Assembly: GCF_018987265.1 (NCBI RefSeq)
Contig: NZ_CP076854.1
Span: 1,240,001-1,304,000, forward strand
Reading direction: 5' to 3'
DNA: 64,000 bases
DNA from: Rhizobium sp. WYJ-E13
GTDB taxonomy: Bacteria; Pseudomonadota; Alphaproteobacteria; Rhizobiales; Rhizobiaceae
How positions within the stretch are numbered: position 1 is the first letter of the stretch; each line of letters starts with the position of its first letter. This document shows positions 34,050 through 43,992 of this stretch, piece by piece. Both the position numbers and the translations under genes were made by a program. A model generated the notes under the pieces. The model saw only the letters and a list, made by a program, of their open reading frames with translations, searched no databases and was not told the DNA's origin.

Positions 34050-36110
34050 ATGAGCCAGGCAAAATCCGCGAGCATCCTTGATTCTCGCATTCTCATTCCG
34101 GCCGTGGGTGCAGCTTTCACCAAGCTCAACCCACGCACCCTTGCGAAAAACCCGGTCATGTTCGTCGTGGCCACGGTCTCGGCACTGACCACCGTTCTGT
34201 TCTTGCGCGACCTCGTCTCGGGCAACGGCAATCTCGGCTTCTCCTTCCAGATCAATCTCTGGCTCTGGTTCACCGTGCTCTTTGCCAATTTCGCCGAAGC
34301 CGTCGCCGAAGGCCGCGGCAAGGCGCAGGCCGAATCGCTGCGCAAGGCGCGCACCGAAACACAGGCCAAGCTGCTGACAGCCAATAATGGCAGCGGCTAC
34401 CGCATGGTGCCCGGCACGAGCCTGAAGGTTGGCGATCTCGTTCTTGTCGAAGCCGGCGACATCATCCCTTCCGACGGCGAAGTCGTCGAAGGTGTCGCCT
34501 CGGTCAACGAAGCGGCCATCACCGGTGAATCCGCTCCCGTCATCCGTGAATCCGGCGGCGACCGCTCGGCCGTAACCGGCGGTACGCAGGTTCTTTCCGA
34601 CTGGATCCGCGTGCGCATCACGGCGGCTGCCGGCTCAACATTCCTCGATCGCATGATCTCGCTCGTTGAAGGGGCGGAACGCCAGAAGACGCCGAACGAA
34701 ATCGCGCTCAACATCCTGCTTGCCGGCATGACGCTGATCTTCGTACTCGCAACGGCAACGATCCCGAGCTTTGCCTCCTATGCCGGCGGCTCGATCCCGA
34801 TCATCGTGCTCGTTGCCCTTTTCGTGACGCTGATCCCGACCACGATCGGCGCCCTGCTTTCGGCGATCGGTATTGCCGGCATGGACCGCCTCGTCCGCTT
34901 CAACGTGCTCGCCATGTCCGGCCGCGCCGTCGAAGCCGCCGGTGACGTCGACACGCTGCTGCTCGACAAGACCGGCACGATCACGCTGGGCAATCGCCAG
35001 GCGACCAGCTTCCGCCCGGTGCGCGGAATTTCCGAACAGGATCTCGCCGATGCGGCCCAGCTTGCTTCGCTCGCCGATGAAACGCCTGAGGGACGTTCGA
35101 TCGTAGTGCTCGCCAAGGAAAGATACGCGATCCGCGGCCGCGACATGGCAGGCTTGAAGGCCACCTTCGTGCCCTTCACCGCCCAGACCCGCATGAGCGG
35201 CGTCGACCTCGAAGGGTCTGCGATCCGCAAAGGTGCCGTCGATGCGGTACTCACCTACGTCAATGGGGACGCTTCCTCGAAGAACGGCGCCGAAGTCGTT
35301 CGCGAACTGCAGTCGATATCAGACGACATCGCCAAGACCGGCGGCACCCCGCTCGCCGTTGCCCGCGATGGCAGATTGCTCGGCATCATCCAGCTCAAGG
35401 ATATCGTCAAGGGCGGCATCCGCGAGCGTTTCAACGAGCTGCGCCGTATGGGCATCCGTACAGTCATGATCACGGGCGACAACCCGATGACGGCAGCCGC
35501 CATTGCAGCCGAAGCCGGCGTGGACGACTTCCTCGCCCAGGCAACACCTGAAAACAAGCTGCAGCTGATCCGCGAGGAACAGGCCAAGGGCAAGCTGGTC
35601 GCCATGTGCGGCGACGGCACGAACGATGCGCCGGCACTGGCGCAGGCTGACGTCGGCGTCGCCATGAACACCGGCACCGTTGCGGCCCGCGAAGCCGGCA
35701 ACATGGTCGACCTTGACTCCGACCCGACGAAGCTCATCGAAATCGTCGAAATCGGCAAGCAGCTCTTGATGACTCGCGGCGCGCTGACGACCTTCTCGAT
35801 CGCCAACGACATCGCCAAGTATTTCGCCATCATTCCGGCGATGTTCCTGACCTTCTACCCGCAACTCGGCGTGCTCAACATCATGGGCCTCGCCACACCG
35901 CAGAGCGCCATCCTGTCGGCGATCATCTTCAACGCGCTGATCATCATCGCGCTGATCCCCTTGTCGCTGAAGGGTGTCCGTTACCGCCCGATCGGGGCCG
36001 GTGCGCTGCTGTCCCGCAACCTGCTGATCTACGGCCTCGGCGGCATCATCGTCCCCTTCATCGGCATCAAGGCGATCGACATCGTCATCACGGCCGTCGG
36101 CCTCGCCTAA
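34050..36110 (+). CDS. kdpB: KdpB, P-type ATPase subunit
   Basis: A 686-residue P-type ATPase. The phosphorylated Asp306 is in LLDKTGTIT, the actuator loop is [13 protein letters not shown], and the hinge is [31 protein letters not shown] with [22 protein letters not shown] helices flank residues 35-85, 215-285 and 585-686. It hydrolyses ATP to drive K+ uptake through KdpA. The ATG follows GGAGTC at normal spacing. The Ser that silences KdpB when phosphorylated in E. coli (TGES) is present in the actuator loop. Confidence 0.97.
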   Translation: MSQAKSASILDSRILIPAVGAAFTKLNPRTLAKNPVMFVVATVSALTTVLFLRDLVSGNGNLGFSFQINLWLWFTVLFANFAEAVAEGRGKAQAESLRKARTETQAKLLTANNGSGYRMVPGTSLKVGDLVLVEAGDIIPSDGEVVEGVASVNEAAITGESAPVIRESGGDRSAVTGGTQVLSDWIRVRITAAAGSTFLDRMISLVEGAERQKTPNEIALNILLAGMTLIFVLATATIPSFASYAGGSIPIIVLVALFVTLIPTTIGALLSAIGIAGMDRLVRFNVLAMSGRAVEAAGDVDTLLLDKTGTITLGNRQATSFRPVRGISEQDLADAAQLASLADETPEGRSIVVLAKERYAIRGRDMAGLKATFVPFTAQTRMSGVDLEGSAIRKGAVDAVLTYVNGDASSKNGAEVVRELQSISDDIAKTGGTPLAVARDGRLLGIIQLKDIVKGGIRERFNELRRMGIRTVMITGDNPMTAAAIAAEAGVDDFLAQATPENKLQLIREEQAKGKLVAMCGDGTNDAPALAQADVGVAMNTGTVAAREAGNMVDLDSDPTKLIEIVEIGKQLLMTRGALTTFSIANDIAKYFAIIPAMFLTFYPQLGVLNIMGLATPQSAILSAIIFNALIIIALIPLSLKGVRYRPIGAGALLSRNLLIYGLGGIIVPFIGIKAIDIVITAVGLA

Positions 36111-36121
36111 GGAGATATCCA

Positions 36122-36691
36122 ATGTTTAGAGAAATTCGTCCGGCAATCGTCATGATCGTTGCCACCACGGCCATCACCGGCCTCCTCTACCCGCTCGCCA
36201 TGACAGGGGTCGCCCAGGCTCTCTTCCCCTCTCAGGCAAACGGCAGCCTCATTGAAAAGGACGGCCAGGTCATCGGCTCCACGCTCATCGGCCAGGCCTT
36301 CACCAGCGACAAGTATTTCCACGGCCGCCCATCCGCCGCGGGTGACGGCTACAATGCCGCTGCATCCTCCGGCTCCAACCTCGGCCCGACCAGCCAGAAG
36401 CTGATCGACCGCGTGAAGGGCGACTATGATGCGGCCAAGGCGGCGAACCCGAATGCCGAGGTTCCTGCCGACCTCGTCACCGCTTCGGGCAGTGGCCTCG
36501 ACCCACACATCTCGCCCGATGCCGCCTATTTCCAGGTGCCGCGCGTCGCCAAGGCGCGTGGTGTCGACGAAGCCAAGGTCAAGGCGCTGGTCGATGCGGC
36601 CGTGACCGGCCGCGAACTCGGCCTGCTTGGCGAGCCGACCGTCAATGTTCTGGCGTTGAACCAGAGCCTTGATGCTTCTATGACTCAGTAA
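36122..36691 (+). CDS. kdpC: KdpC, accessory subunit
   Basis: A 189-residue protein with one N-terminal membrane helix ([20 protein letters not shown]) and a periplasmic domain: [37 protein letters not shown], and [27 protein letters not shown], all KdpC hallmarks. It promotes assembly and high-affinity function of the pump. AAGGAGATATCCA precedes the ATG, 11 bp after kdpB. Confidence 0.96.
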   Translation: MFREIRPAIVMIVATTAITGLLYPLAMTGVAQALFPSQANGSLIEKDGQVIGSTLIGQAFTSDKYFHGRPSAAGDGYNAAASSGSNLGPTSQKLIDRVKGDYDAAKAANPNAEVPADLVTASGSGLDPHISPDAAYFQVPRVAKARGVDEAKVKALVDAAVTGRELGLLGEPTVNVLALNQSLDASMTQ

Positions 36692-36698
36692 AGGTTGA

Positions 36699-36731
36699 GA
36701 GCCCCGGAGCGCTGCAGGCGGGCCGGGGCTC
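36699..36731 (+). terminator. Hairpin between kdpC and kdpD
   Basis: GAGCCCCGG and CCGGGGCTC form a perfect 9-bp stem with a 15-nt loop. No T-run follows. It could stabilise the pump mRNA or partly attenuate transcription into kdpDE. Confidence 0.45.
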
Positions 36732-36755
36732 GCTCGTGAAGAAAGACCGGACCGC

Positions 36756-39467
36756 ATGCCAGACGACAACCGCGACCAGGCCGGCAGGCCCTCGCCCGAT
36801 GCGCTCCTTGAAAAGGCCCGGGCGGAGTCGCGCGGGCGCCTCAAGATCTTCCTGGGTGCTGCACCAGGCGTCGGCAAGACCTATGAAATGCTCGTCTCCG
36901 GCCGCGCCAAGATGGCCGACGGCTTCGATGTGGTTATCGGCGTTGTCGAAGCCCACGGCCGCAAGGAAACCGAGGCGCTGCTCGCCGGTTTTGAAATCAT
37001 CCCTCGCATCAAGGTCGCCTATCGCGGCCAATCGCTCGAAGAGATGGATCTCGACGCCATCATCGCTCGCAAGCCCGATCTCGTTCTCGTCGACGAGCTT
37101 GCCCATACCAATGCCGAGGGCAGCCGCCATCCGAAGCGCTATCTCGACGTCAAGGAGCTGCTTGATCGCGGCATCGATGTCTATTCGACGCTGAACATCC
37201 AGCATGTCGAAAGCCTGAACGACGTTGTTTCGCAGATCACCCGCATCCGGGTGCGCGAGACCGTGCCGGACTCTGTCATCGACATGGCCGACGATATCGA
37301 GATCATCGACCTGACACCCGACGACCTCATCAAGCGCCTCCATGACGGCAAGGTCTATGTAGCAAGAACCGCCGAGCGAGCGCTGACCAACTATTTCACC
37401 CCCGGCAACCTGACGGCTCTGCGCGAGCTTGCGCTGCGCAAGACCGCCCAGCGGGTCGACGACCAGCTGCTGACCCATATGCAGGCGCATGCGATTTCCG
37501 GCCCATGGGCTGCCGGCGAGCGCGTGCTGGTGTCGATCGACGATCATCCCCGCTGCGCCTCGCTCGTGCGCTACGCCTCGCGCATGGCTGCGCGCTTGCG
37601 CGCGCCCTGGGCTGCCGTCTATGTCGAGACCAACCGCTCCATCAATCTGTCGGAAACGCAGCGAGACACGATCGCGGCCACGCTCCGGCTTGCCGAACAG
37701 CTCGGCGGTGAGGCGATCACCATTCCCGGTCGCGAAGTCACCGAAGAATTGGTGCGCCACGCCACCGCCAACAATGTCACCCACATCGTCATCGGCGCAC
37801 CGAAGAAGCCGACATGGCGCGAATGGTGGTGGAGCCGCTCGACGACTGACGAGCTCATCCGCCAGGCCGGCGATATCAGCGTTCATGTCATTTCCGGGAG
37901 CGAGAAAGACACGGCTTCGCAGCGCGGTGTCAAGGCAGCCCCGAGCGCCCCGGCGCTGAATTTCAGGGCCTATATCGTCTCGACAGCCTATGTCGCCATC
38001 GCTCTGGCCGTCGGTGTGGTGCTCGATCAGGTGCTCGATGTGCGCAACCTGGCGCTCGTTTTCCTGATGGCGGTTCTGACGTCAGCGGTCATCCATGGAC
38101 TGAGACCGGCGCTTTATACGTGTATCCTCAGCGCGCTCTCCTTCAACTTCTTTTTCCTGCCGCCACGCTACACGCTGACGATCAGCGACCCCGAAAGCGT
38201 GCTGGCACTGTTCTTTTTCCTCGGCGTCGCCATTATCGCCTCAAATCTCACGGCGACGGTGCAGCGTCAGGCAGCAGCGGCTCGTCAAAGGGCGCGAACG
38301 ACCGAAGACCTCTATCTCTTTTCCAAGAAGCTCGCCGGTACCGGCACGTTGGATGACGTCCTCTGGGCGACCGCCTTTCAGCTTGCCTCGATGCTCAAGG
38401 TGCGCGTCGTTTTGCTCCTTCCGGAAGAAGGCTCCATCGCGGTTAAGGCCGGCTATCCGCCTGACGATACGCTCGACGATGCCGATATTGCCGCCGCCCG
38501 CTGGGCCTGGGAGCATAATCACGCTGCCGGACGCGGCGCCGATACGCTGCCGGGCGCCAAGCGTCTCTATGTACCGCTGCGCACCGGCCGCACGGCCGTC
38601 GGCGTCATCGGACTGGACAGCGACCGTCGCGACGGCCCGCTGCTGACGCCCGAGCAGCAACGTCTTCTGGACGCCCTGGCGGATCAGGCAGCACTCGCCA
38701 TCGAGCGTGTCCAGCTTGTCGCCGATGTCGATCGCGCCAGACTTGCTGCGGAGGCAGATCGCTTGCGTTCGGCCCTGCTGACTTCGATTTCGCATGATCT
38801 GAAGACGCCGCTTGCGGCGATCCTCGGCGCGTCCGGCACGCTGCGCGACTATTTCGATTCCATGACTGCGGAGGACCGCACCGACCTTCTCTCGACCGTC
38901 GTCGATGAATCCGAGCGCCTCAACCGCTTCATCGCCAACCTGCTCGACATGACGAAGATCGAATCCGGTGCCATGGAGCCGAACTATGCACTGCACTATG
39001 CCGGCGACATCGCCGGCAGCGCGCTGCGCCGCGCTGCCAAGATTCTCGATCGTCACAGAACGGAAATGACGATCCCCGCAGACCTGCCAATGGTCCGTGT
39101 CGATCCCGTGCTCTTCGAGCAGGTCCTCTTCAACCTGCTGGACAATGCCGCGAAATACGCGCCCGAGGGTTCGGTCATCCGCATCGAGGGTTGGGCGGAC
39201 GCCGACAATGTCGTCGTCCAGGTCTCCGACGAAGGCCCGGGCATTCCCCCTGCAGACCTCACCCGTGTCTTCGACACCTTCTACCGCGTGCGCAAGGGCG
39301 ATCAGGTCCGCGCCGGCACTGGCCTCGGCCTTTCCATATGCCGGGGCTTCATCGAGGCAATGGGCGGAACGATCACCGCCGGCAACCGGACGGACCGGTC
39401 CGGCGCCGTTTTCACCATCCGCCTTCCCAAACCGAATGACATTCCCAAACTGGATGAACTCAAATGA
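36756..39467 (+). CDS. kdpD: KdpD, K+-sensing histidine kinase
   Basis: A 903-residue kinase. The N-terminal KdpD domain has Walker A GAAPGVGKTYEM (about 31-42) and LVLVDELAHTNAEGSRH; a universal-stress-like domain follows (about 250-370). Four membrane helices lie at 395-510, then a GAF-like region (about 525-650), the phosphorylated His near 680 in TSISHDLKTPLAAI, and the ATPase domain with LLDNAAKYAP and GTGLGLSICRGFIEAMGG. It responds to low K+ or turgor and controls KdpE. It starts 65 bp after kdpC, beyond a hairpin, and overlaps kdpE by 4 bp. Confidence 0.96.
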   Translation: MPDDNRDQAGRPSPDALLEKARAESRGRLKIFLGAAPGVGKTYEMLVSGRAKMADGFDVVIGVVEAHGRKETEALLAGFEIIPRIKVAYRGQSLEEMDLDAIIARKPDLVLVDELAHTNAEGSRHPKRYLDVKELLDRGIDVYSTLNIQHVESLNDVVSQITRIRVRETVPDSVIDMADDIEIIDLTPDDLIKRLHDGKVYVARTAERALTNYFTPGNLTALRELALRKTAQRVDDQLLTHMQAHAISGPWAAGERVLVSIDDHPRCASLVRYASRMAARLRAPWAAVYVETNRSINLSETQRDTIAATLRLAEQLGGEAITIPGREVTEELVRHATANNVTHIVIGAPKKPTWREWWWSRSTTDELIRQAGDISVHVISGSEKDTASQRGVKAAPSAPALNFRAYIVSTAYVAIALAVGVVLDQVLDVRNLALVFLMAVLTSAVIHGLRPALYTCILSALSFNFFFLPPRYTLTISDPESVLALFFFLGVAIIASNLTATVQRQAAAARQRARTTEDLYLFSKKLAGTGTLDDVLWATAFQLASMLKVRVVLLLPEEGSIAVKAGYPPDDTLDDADIAAARWAWEHNHAAGRGADTLPGAKRLYVPLRTGRTAVGVIGLDSDRRDGPLLTPEQQRLLDALADQAALAIERVQLVADVDRARLAAEADRLRSALLTSISHDLKTPLAAILGASGTLRDYFDSMTAEDRTDLLSTVVDESERLNRFIANLLDMTKIESGAMEPNYALHYAGDIAGSALRRAAKILDRHRTEMTIPADLPMVRVDPVLFEQVLFNLLDNAAKYAPEGSVIRIEGWADADNVVVQVSDEGPGIPPADLTRVFDTFYRVRKGDQVRAGTGLGLSICRGFIEAMGGTITAGNRTDRSGAVFTIRLPKPNDIPKLDELK

Positions 39468-40156
39468 CCGGTTCAGCCGTCAAGATTCTCGTAGTGGACG
39501 ACGAGCCCCCGATCCGCAAGCTTTTACGCGTCGGCCTTACCGCACAGGGCTACGAAGTCCATGAAGCGCCGAATGCCGGTGCTGCCCGCCAGTCCGTCAA
39601 GGACGACCAGCCCGATCTCATCGTGCTCGATCTCGGTCTTCCCGATATTTCGGGCCATGACCTTTTGCGGGAATGGCGCGAGGATGGGCTCACCATGCCC
39701 GTCGTCATCCTGTCGAGCCGTACCGACGAAGCCGGCATCGTCAAGGCGCTGGAAACCGGTGCCGACGACTATGTGACCAAGCCCTTCGGTGTTAACGAGC
39801 TCGGCGCACGAATCCGCGTGGCGCTCCGCCATCGGCTGCAACAGCAGGGAGAAAAGGCGATCTTTCAGACCGGCGGTCTGTCGATCGATCTCGTCAAGCG
39901 CATCGTCAAGGTTGACGGCAGGGAGATCAAGCTGTCGCCGAAGGAATACGACATCCTGCGCGTGCTCGCCCAGCACGCCGGCAAGGTTCTGACACATCAA
40001 TTTCTTCTGAAGCAGATATGGGGTCCGGCGGCGGACGTGCAGTATCTGCGCGTCTATGTGCGCCAGCTGCGGCAAAAGGTCGAGCAGATTCCCGACCAGC
40101 CACACTATATCACCACCGAGACCGGCGTCGGCTACCGGCTCCGTGAGCCTGACTGA
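39464..40156 (+). CDS. kdpE: KdpE, OmpR-type response regulator
   Basis: A 230-residue regulator with a receiver (VVDDEPPIRK; phosphoacceptor Asp near 56 in VLDLGLPDISG; VTKPFGVNELGARI) and a C-terminal winged helix (IKLSPKEYDILRVLAQHAGK, then YLRVYVRQLRQKVE). It activates kdp under K+ limitation. A TTTATA-N5-TTTATA site matching its expected target lies at 31711. The ATGA overlap with kdpD indicates coupled translation. Confidence 0.96.
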   Translation: MTGSAVKILVVDDEPPIRKLLRVGLTAQGYEVHEAPNAGAARQSVKDDQPDLIVLDLGLPDISGHDLLREWREDGLTMPVVILSSRTDEAGIVKALETGADDYVTKPFGVNELGARIRVALRHRLQQQGEKAIFQTGGLSIDLVKRIVKVDGREIKLSPKEYDILRVLAQHAGKVLTHQFLLKQIWGPAADVQYLRVYVRQLRQKVEQIPDQPHYITTETGVGYRLREPD

Positions 40157-40184
40157 TACAAGTCGAAACAGCATCGAGAATGAA

Positions 40185-40640
40185 ATGAACCTCTCCAACA
40201 TCATCCGGCCGGAGCATACCTTCATCGGCCTGTCGGTGACGACCAAGTGGCGCGCGCTGCAGGCGATTTCCGAAAAGGCCGGCAAGGCTTTCGAAATTGA
40301 CGGCCAGACCGTGCTGAAAGCGCTCGAATCCCGCGAGAAGCTCGGCTCTACCGGCATTGGCAACGGCATTGCCGTTCCGCATGCGGCGATCGACGGCATG
40401 ACGAGCCCACGCGGCCTCTTGATCCGCTTCGCTCAACCACTGGATTTCGATGCGATCGACGATATCCCGACAGACATCGCCTTCGTGCTGCTCTTCGGGG
40501 AAAACAATCGTGGGGAATATCTGAACGTGCTTGCCGCCATCGCCCGCCGGCTTCAGTCGGATGGCGTCTTGGCCGCCATGCGAAAAGCCAGAAGCGTCGA
40601 TGAATTCTATTCGGATTTCATAGCAGATTCGCGCATATAA
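40185..40640 (+). CDS. EIIA-Ntr (PtsN)-type phosphocarrier at the end of the kdp operon
   Basis: A 151-residue PTS EIIA type-2 domain. MNLSNIIRPEHTFIGLSVT is the PtsN-like start and GIGNGIAVPHAAIDG carries the phosphorylatable His (near 66). EIIA-Ntr proteins take phosphate from NPr and act as regulators; in E. coli, unphosphorylated EIIA-Ntr binds KdpD and raises kdp expression, and a PTS-Ntr/Kdp link is also reported in rhizobia. Here the gene follows kdpE by 28 bp, so a dedicated copy appears built into the operon. The ribosome site is weak (GAGAATGAA). A second, housekeeping ptsN near rpoN is expected elsewhere. Confidence 0.88.
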   Translation: MNLSNIIRPEHTFIGLSVTTKWRALQAISEKAGKAFEIDGQTVLKALESREKLGSTGIGNGIAVPHAAIDGMTSPRGLLIRFAQPLDFDAIDDIPTDIAFVLLFGENNRGEYLNVLAAIARRLQSDGVLAAMRKARSVDEFYSDFIADSRI

Positions 40641-40665
40641 GAGAAAATTCGCTTCGCGCTTTCGA

Positions 40666-40693
40666 CCTTCTCCCCGCCATAGCGGGGGGAAGG
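40666..40693. repeat. Extragenic palindrome CCTTCTCCCCGC-CATA-like
   Basis: CCTTCTCCCCGC and GCGGGGGGAAGG pair in 11 of 12 positions around CATA. Such palindromes recur between genes in rhizobial genomes (RIME-like). Only this copy was noticed in the window. Confidence 0.4.
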
Positions 40694-40704
40694 CAAATCG
40701 GAAC

Positions 40705-40730
40705 AAAGGGGCCGCTTCGACCCCTTTTTA
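40705..40730. terminator. Bidirectional terminator between ptsN-like and porin genes
   Basis: AAAGGGG and CCCCTTT with a 9-nt loop, followed by T on the plus strand and by TTTG on the minus strand. It can end both the kdp operon and the porin gene. Confidence 0.75.
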
Positions 40731-41744
40731 TTAGAAGTCGCGCTGGAGACGCAGGAAACCGAAGACTTCGTCGTCGCCGTCTTCTTCGTCGTGATACTGA
40801 ACGCTGAGCTTGCTGCGCAGATCTTCAACGATCTGGTAGTCGATGGTGACGCCAGTCGTGTAAGCGCTGCCGCCGCTGAAGTCGCCATCGGCATCGAGAT
40901 CGATCTTGTCGAAGTACTGGAAGGCCGGGGTAACGGCCCACTTGTCGGTGAGCTTCACCTTATACTCGGCAGCGACCGTCCATTCGGACGCTTCGTAATA
41001 GTAGTTAGCACCGCTGGCCCAGATGCCAGCGAGGCCGAGGGTGCCGGGGCCGATGTCGGCATACAAGATTGCGCGAATAGCGCCTTCTTCGTTGTCGCTA
41101 TCGTAACCACCGAGCAGGTAGCCGCTGAATGCGCCGCTCTTGAAAGAAACCTGGGCTGCAACGCCGAAGTTGTTCGGACCTTCGCCCGGCTTCTCGTCGT
41201 AGGCTTCTTCAAGTTCGTCGACAGAGATACCGGCTGCGAAGCGGTCGGTCTCGTACTGATAGCGGATCGAGTTGTGAGTCGTCTCGTTGCTCGAGAGCGT
41301 GTCCGTCTCGCCGCTCAGATCGTCATCCCACCAGCTGTACTGCTTACCAACGCGGAAGCCGGCGATATCGATGTAACCTTCATCGAGCGTCGTCGTCTGG
41401 TTGGTAGCGTTGTCAGCGTTGGTACGCAGCGTGATAACGCCCGTCAGCGTGCCGTACTCGGTGTCGTTCTTGGTCTGGAAGGTGACCTGACCACGGGTAA
41501 CGGCATCCCAGTCGGAGTCGCCGCCGACGTTTTCGCCAGCGTTAAGCTGGAAACGGATGTAACCGCTGATCTGAAGGCACGTTTCGGTGCCCGGGATGTA
41601 GAAGTAGCCAGTCCCGTAGGCGTCGCAAACGCGAACATATTCTACGGGCTCCGGCTCGGCTGCGACGATAGCGTCGGCTGCATGTGCTCCGGAAACCGCT
41701 GCAAGGGCGGCAACAGAGCCAAGAAGGATAGTTTTAATAGACAT
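40731..41744 (-). CDS. Outer-membrane porin (Porin_2 family)
   Basis: A 337-residue porin with a signal peptide (IKTILLGSVAALAAVSGAHA). The mature start, EPVEYVRVCDAYGTGYFYIP then CLQISGYIRFQL, is the hallmark of rhizobial/Brucella porins, with the Cys pair in the same place. Alternating amphipathic strands follow and the chain ends in a final Phe (LRLQRDF), required for outer-membrane assembly. It forms a general diffusion pore. It converges with the kdp operon and has its own promoter region at 41745-42050. Confidence 0.93.
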   Translation of the reverse strand: MSIKTILLGSVAALAAVSGAHAADAIVAAEPEPVEYVRVCDAYGTGYFYIPGTETCLQISGYIRFQLNAGENVGGDSDWDAVTRGQVTFQTKNDTEYGTLTGVITLRTNADNATNQTTTLDEGYIDIAGFRVGKQYSWWDDDLSGETDTLSSNETTHNSIRYQYETDRFAAGISVDELEEAYDEKPGEGPNNFGVAAQVSFKSGAFSGYLLGGYDSDNEEGAIRAILYADIGPGTLGLAGIWASGANYYYEASEWTVAAEYKVKLTDKWAVTPAFQYFDKIDLDADGDFSGGSAYTTGVTIDYQIVEDLRSKLSVQYHDEEDGDDEVFGFLRLQRDF

Positions 41745-42051
41745 CAGAAAGACCTTTTACGGTTTGAAAGAGGCAAGCAGTGCTTCAAGGACACCCCCAC
41801 CATCGGTCGCCGAATCCCAACGACCGGAAGTCCATGTAGGCACTCGAAAACGTCAGCGCTGCAAAAGAAGACTAAAAATCGACACACCAATGTCACTTTG
41901 GCGGTCGAACTGTGGCAGAAAAATCACGACTATGGCGCAGCGCCTTAATTAGCCGCGGGCCGACTGGCAGCACGTCCCATTCGCAATCACCCGCTGAAAA
42001 TGGGATGGCTTTCTAAGGTTGGTCCCCGGAAGCGGAACAATCTTCGTTTCA
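41745..42051. other. Intergenic control region of porin and sulfate genes
   Basis: About 300 bp between divergent genes. Frames crossing it lack ribosome sites. It must hold the porin promoter; no operator is clear apart from the repeat at 42052. Confidence 0.4.
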
Positions 42052-42085
42052 TTATACGACTTAGTTGATAGAGTTTAGCGTATAA
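42052..42085 (+). promoter_or_regulatory. Inverted repeat before the sulfate-binding protein gene
   Basis: TTATACG (42052-42058) and CGTATAA (42079-42085) are exact inverse copies 20 bp apart, ending 15 bp before the start codon. Possible operator for a sulfur-responsive regulator; the proximity to the ATG would suit repression. Confidence 0.4.
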
Positions 42086-42100
42086 CCACGGAGGGTTCCC

Positions 42101-43126
42101 ATGCAGACTTCAAGGCTCACACGGCTCATCGCGGCCGCGGTCATGGCAGGCAGCTTTGCGATCGGCAGCGTCGCGCCCGCATTCGCCGACCAGACGCTTC
42201 TCAACGTATCCTATGATCCGACGCGCGAATTGTATAAGGATTTCAACGCCGCCTTCGCTGCAAAGTGGAAGACCGACACTGGCGAAGCCGTAACGATCCA
42301 AGCCTCTCACGGTGGTTCCGGCGCCCAGGCGCGATCGGTCATCGACGGCCTTGATGCCGATGTCGTGACGCTGGCCCTCGAAGGCGACATCAACGCAATT
42401 GCCAAGGCAACGGGCAAGATTCCAGCCGACTGGAAGACTAGGCTCCCCAACAATTCGACCCCTTACACGTCGACGATCGTCTTCCTCGTGCGCAAGGGTA
42501 ACCCCAAGGGCATCAAGGATTGGAGCGACCTGATCAAGGACGACGTGCAGGTCATCACGCCGAACCCGAAGACTTCGGGCGGCGCCCGCTGGAACTTCCT
42601 TGCCGCCTGGGCATGGGCCAAGCAGGCGAATGGCGGCGACGAAGCCAAGGCACAAGACTACGTCACCAAGCTCTTGCAGCACGTTCCGGTTCTCGACACC
42701 GGCGCACGTGGCGCGACGACCACCTTCGTCCAGCGCGGGCTCGGCGACGTACTACTCGCCTGGGAAAACGAAGCCTATCTCTCGCTCGAAGAACTCGGTC
42801 CCGACCAGTTCGAGATCGTGACCCCATCCTTCTCGATCCGTGCCGATCCGCCGGTTGCAATCGTCGACGGTAACGTCGACAAGAAAGGCACCCGCAAGGT
42901 CGCAGAAGCCTATCTGAACTACCTCTATTCGGATGAGGGCCAGAAGATTGCGGCGAAGCACTATTACCGCCCGATCAAGCCGGAAGCAGCCGATCCGGCC
43001 GATATTGCCCGCTTCCCGAAGCTGACGCTCGCGACGATCGATGACTTCGGCGGATGGAAGGATGCGCAGCCGAAATTCTTCGGCGACGGCGGCGTATTTG
43101 ACCAGATCTACCAGCCGGCCCAATAA
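42101..43126 (+). CDS. Periplasmic sulfate-binding protein
   Basis: A 341-residue solute-binding protein with a signal peptide ([21 protein letters not shown]). [20 protein letters not shown] is the conserved start, [20 protein letters not shown] contains the sulfate-binding Ser/Gly loop, and [19 protein letters not shown] is the other ligand loop. It matches Sbp/CysP and delivers sulfate or thiosulfate to CysTWA. ACGGAGGGTTCCC precedes the ATG. It is the first gene of a four-gene operon. Confidence 0.95.
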   Translation: MQTSRLTRLIAAAVMAGSFAIGSVAPAFADQTLLNVSYDPTRELYKDFNAAFAAKWKTDTGEAVTIQASHGGSGAQARSVIDGLDADVVTLALEGDINAIAKATGKIPADWKTRLPNNSTPYTSTIVFLVRKGNPKGIKDWSDLIKDDVQVITPNPKTSGGARWNFLAAWAWAKQANGGDEAKAQDYVTKLLQHVPVLDTGARGATTTFVQRGLGDVLLAWENEAYLSLEELGPDQFEIVTPSFSIRADPPVAIVDGNVDKKGTRKVAEAYLNYLYSDEGQKIAAKHYYRPIKPEAADPADIARFPKLTLATIDDFGGWKDAQPKFFGDGGVFDQIYQPAQ

Positions 43127-43134
43127 TAGATCTT

Positions 43135-43992
43135 ATGAGCGCACATAACCCCACACGGTGGCGGTTCAAGCGGCCGAGCGTCATTCCGGGTTTCGGATTG
43201 GCGCTCGGCCTTACCTTGATCTGGCTCACCCTCATCGTCCTCATTCCCCTGTCCGGCCTTGCCTGGCGGTCGAGCGCACTCGGCTGGGAGACGTTCTTCG
43301 GCATCGCATTCGACCAGCGGACATTGAGCGCGCTGCGCATCAGCTTCGGCTGTGCGTTCATCGCTGCCTGTCTCAATGTCGTCTTCGGCGTTATCCTTGC
43401 CTGGGTTCTGGTGCGTTACCGGTTTCCCGGCAAACGCATTATCGACGCCATGGTGGATCTGCCCTTCGCCCTGCCGACGGCCGTCGCCGGCATAGCACTG
43501 ACCACTCTCTACGCTCCGAACGGCTGGGTCGGGCAATTCTTGACGCCGCTCGGCATCAAGATCGCCTTCACGCCAGCCGGTATCGTCGTTGCCCTCATCT
43601 TCGTCGGCCTGCCCTTCATCGTGCGAACGGTCCAGCCGGTCATGGAAGAGATCGACAAGGAAGTAGAGGAAGCCGCCGCCACGCTTGGCGCCAACCGCTT
43701 CCAGACCATCGCGCGCGTGCTGCTGCCGGGCCTTGCGCCGGCGGTACTGACGGGCTTTGCGCTCGCCTTTGCCCGCGCCGTCGGCGAATATGGTTCGGTC
43801 ATCTTCATCGCCGGCAACCTGCCGTTCAAGTCGGAAATCGCCCCGCTTTTGATCGTCATCAAGCTCGAAGAGTACAATTATGCGGCTGCGACCGGCATTG
43901 CGGCGATGATGCTGATCATCTCCTTCGCGATGCTGCTCGTCATCAATCTCATCCAGAGCTGGAGCAGACGGAGGTACGGTTATGGCGTCTGA
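43135..43992 (+). CDS. cysT: Sulfate ABC transporter permease CysT
   Basis: A 285-residue permease with six predicted helices. GFGLALGLTLIWLTLIVLIP is helix 1; VDLPFALPTAVAGIALTTLY and the EAA loop (EEAAATLGANRFQTIARVLLPG) contact the ATPase. It pairs with CysW to form the channel. It starts 8 bp after the binding-protein gene and overlaps cysW by 11 bp. Confidence 0.95.
   Translation: MSAHNPTRWRFKRPSVIPGFGLALGLTLIWLTLIVLIPLSGLAWRSSALGWETFFGIAFDQRTLSALRISFGCAFIAACLNVVFGVILAWVLVRYRFPGKRIIDAMVDLPFALPTAVAGIALTTLYAPNGWVGQFLTPLGIKIAFTPAGIVVALIFVGLPFIVRTVQPVMEEIDKEVEEAAATLGANRFQTIARVLLPGLAPAVLTGFALAFARAVGEYGSVIFIAGNLPFKSEIAPLLIVIKLEEYNYAAATGIAAMMLIISFAMLLVINLIQSWSRRRYGYGV

Noticed and set aside
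32519..34384. Minus-strand frame of 621 codons opposite kdpA and kdpB
   Set aside because: An antisense shadow of two certain genes; its composition is rich in Arg, Asp and His as expected for such shadows.
40791..41948. Plus-strand frame of 385 codons opposite the porin
   Set aside because: The porin has a signal peptide, family motifs and a terminal Phe; the opposite frame has no features.
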